From Gaiellasilicea sp051005735 (GTDB lineage Bacteria > Actinomycetota > Thermoleophilia > Gaiellales > Gaiellaceae): 5,784 nt of DNA. The notes under the pieces were generated by a model. That model saw only the letters and a program-made list of their open reading frames with translations. It was not told the origin of the DNA and searched no databases. Positions 4,722 through 5,784 of the stretch are shown here, piece after piece; position 1 is the first letter of the stretch; each line of letters begins with the position of its first letter. The stretch is from NCBI GenBank assembly GCA_051005735.1, contig JBPCJB010000221.1, forward strand, positions 1-5,784. The letters run 5' to 3'. A program made the translations under genes and the position numbers.

Positions 4722-5784
4722 GCCTCCAGGACATCCGGCTCCTGCACGACCAGCGCGTGCCGATGCGGGACGGCATCCACCTCTCCGCAGACGTCTACCT
4801 CCCACTCTCCGGCGGCCCGCACCCGACGATCTACCAGTGGACGCCGTACGAGTCGACGCGCGAGCGCTTCGTCGGCTGGGGCGTGTGGTTCGCGCAGCGG
4901 GGCTATGCGGCAGTCGTCTCGGACGTGCGCGGCCGCTACGAGTCGGAGGGCGAGTTCGTCGCGTGGGCGAAGGACGGGCCGGACGCGCACGATTCGCTGA
5001 GCTGGGCGGCCGGCGAGGCCTGGTGCAACGGCCGGATCGGAACCTGGGGCCGAAGCTACGGCGCCCTCGTCCAGTGGCAGCTCATGCACCTCGGGCACCC
5101 GAACCTCGAGTGCGTCGCCCCTCAGGTGATCCACGACGACTACTTCTGGGACGGCTACTTCACGGGCGGCGCCTTCCAGCTCGCGCTCACGCTCGGCGCG
5201 GCGACGCTCTGGACGAGCGCGATCAGCCTGATCACCGGCCCGAGCGCGCGCGACCTGATGCTGAACGACCGGATCTGGCGCCACTTGCCCCTGATCGAGC
5301 TCGACGAGGTCGCGATCGGACGCAAGGTCGGCTACTGGCGCGAGTGGTGGGAGCACCAGGAGAACGATTCCTACTGGCAGCAGTTCCACCACCGGCCCGA
5401 GGCCGTGACCGTGCCGATCTTCCAGCAGGGCGGTTGGTTCGACCCCTACTCCGGCTCGCATCTCCGGAAGTTCGCGAAGATCGGGACGCGCGTCCCGAAC
5501 CGCGTCCTGATGGGGCCCTGGTCGCACGAGGAGGAGGTCGAGACCTTTCGCGGCGACATCGACCTCTGCGCGGGGGTGACCGTCGTCCGCGACCACGAGC
5601 TCGCCTTCTACGACCGCTACCTCCGCGACGAAGGCAACGACTGGGAGGAGCGTCCGCCCCTCGAGCTCTTCGTCCTCGGGCGGAACGAGTGGCGGGGTGA
5701 GAGCGAGTGGCCGCTCGCCGGAACCGAGCTGACGCCGTTCTTCCTCCGTGGCGGCGGCAGGCTCGACCTCGAGGCGCCGCGCTC
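4718..5784 (+). CDS. CocE/NonD-family serine hydrolase (X-Pro dipeptidyl-peptidase S15 fold), C-terminally cut by the window
   Basis: This alpha/beta hydrolase cleaves ester or amide bonds; known relatives include cocaine esterase, alpha-amino-acid ester hydrolases, glutaryl-7-ACA acylases and X-Pro dipeptidyl peptidases. I read 355 codons with no stop; family members usually have about 550-600, so most of the C-terminal jelly-roll domain is missing. The opening VPMRDGIHLSADVYLP (14-29) is standard. Tyr44 in TPYES is the oxyanion-hole Tyr, DVRGRYESEGEF (69-80) is a family signature, Ser113 in GRSYGA is the nucleophile, Asp242 in GGWFDPYSG and His270 in GPWSHEEE complete the triad. Residues ~140-230 form the helical, Trp-rich cap that shapes specificity. 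No signal peptide is seen, so it acts in the cytoplasm on imported substrate. I chose TTG at 4718 because it overlaps the dppF stop as TTGA, matching the operon's other junctions; no Shine-Dalgarno precedes it. GTG at 4757 and ATG at 4763 are alternatives that would trim 13-15 residues. Confidence 0.92.
   Translation, partial: MSLQDIRLLHDQRVPMRDGIHLSADVYLPLSGGPHPTIYQWTPYESTRERFVGWGVWFAQRGYAAVVSDVRGRYESEGEFVAWAKDGPDAHDSLSWAAGEAWCNGRIGTWGRSYGALVQWQLMHLGHPNLECVAPQVIHDDYFWDGYFTGGAFQLALTLGAATLWTSAISLITGPSARDLMLNDRIWRHLPLIELDEVAIGRKVGYWREWWEHQENDSYWQQFHHRPEAVTVPIFQQGGWFDPYSGSHLRKFAKIGTRVPNRVLMGPWSHEEEVETFRGDIDLCAGVTVVRDHELAFYDRYLRDEGNDWEERPPLELFVLGRNEWRGESEWPLAGTELTPFFLRGGGRLDLEAPR

Noticed and set aside
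3579..4805. Long open frame on the minus strand (408 codons) opposite dppF
   Set aside because: It is antisense to a fully conserved ATPase and is Arg/Asp/Leu-rich. It mirrors the GC-rich codon bias of dppF and shows no recognisable domain.
4354..5700. 448-codon plus-strand frame across the end of dppF and the hydrolase
   Set aside because: The translation is Arg/Pro/Ala/Ser-rich without motifs, whereas the overlapping frame from 4718 has the complete CocE Ser-Asp-His triad and family signatures.

Overview
The window is a GC-rich bacterial segment. Its reading frames favour G or C in third positions, use ATG, GTG and TTG starts, and leave almost no intergenic space. It looks like the edge of an environmental contig, because the first ~60 bases collapse into an almost pure purine tract inside a coding frame. 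Composition, alternative starts and a probably leaderless gene fit a high-GC lineage such as Actinomycetota (possibly Thermoleophilia-like). The Tat-exported binding protein lacking a lipobox leaves other high-GC phyla open, and there is no rRNA or marker gene to settle it.

Layout: two transcription units diverge from a 59-bp control region (1914-1972). The leftward unit (minus strand) has an enolase-superfamily (mandelate racemase/muconate lactonizing) enzyme at 1913-756. It is followed 32 bp later by a family-5 peptide-type ABC substrate-binding protein with a twin-arginine signal (723-1), cut by the window edge. The rightward unit (plus strand) has four genes: an FCD-type GntR regulator (1973-2683), two Dpp/Opp-type ABC ATPases (2680-3702 and 3699-4721), and a CocE/NonD-family serine acyl-hydrolase (4718-5784, C-terminus beyond the window). 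Its three junctions are all 4-base stop/start overlaps: ATGA, GTGA and TTGA.

The genes form a coherent inducible catabolic module. A compound is captured outside the membrane by the binding protein and imported with energy from the two ATPases; the permeases are not in the window and probably lie to the left, after the binding protein. An ester or amide bond is then cut in the cytoplasm by the CocE-like hydrolase, and the acid product is epimerised, cycloisomerised or dehydrated by the enolase-superfamily enzyme. The GntR protein is the obvious ligand-responsive switch. The control region holds two near-identical 11-bp repeats with GT-N2-AC cores, one over the leftward -35 and one over the regulator's own ribosome binding site and start. 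The substrate cannot be read from the sequence; a peptide, N-acyl amino acid or amino-acid ester is an inference.

The most interesting points are the split-transporter gene set, the tandem operator candidate in an overlapping divergent promoter, and a Tyr in the enolase-superfamily protein where the second catalytic Lys or Asp is usually found.
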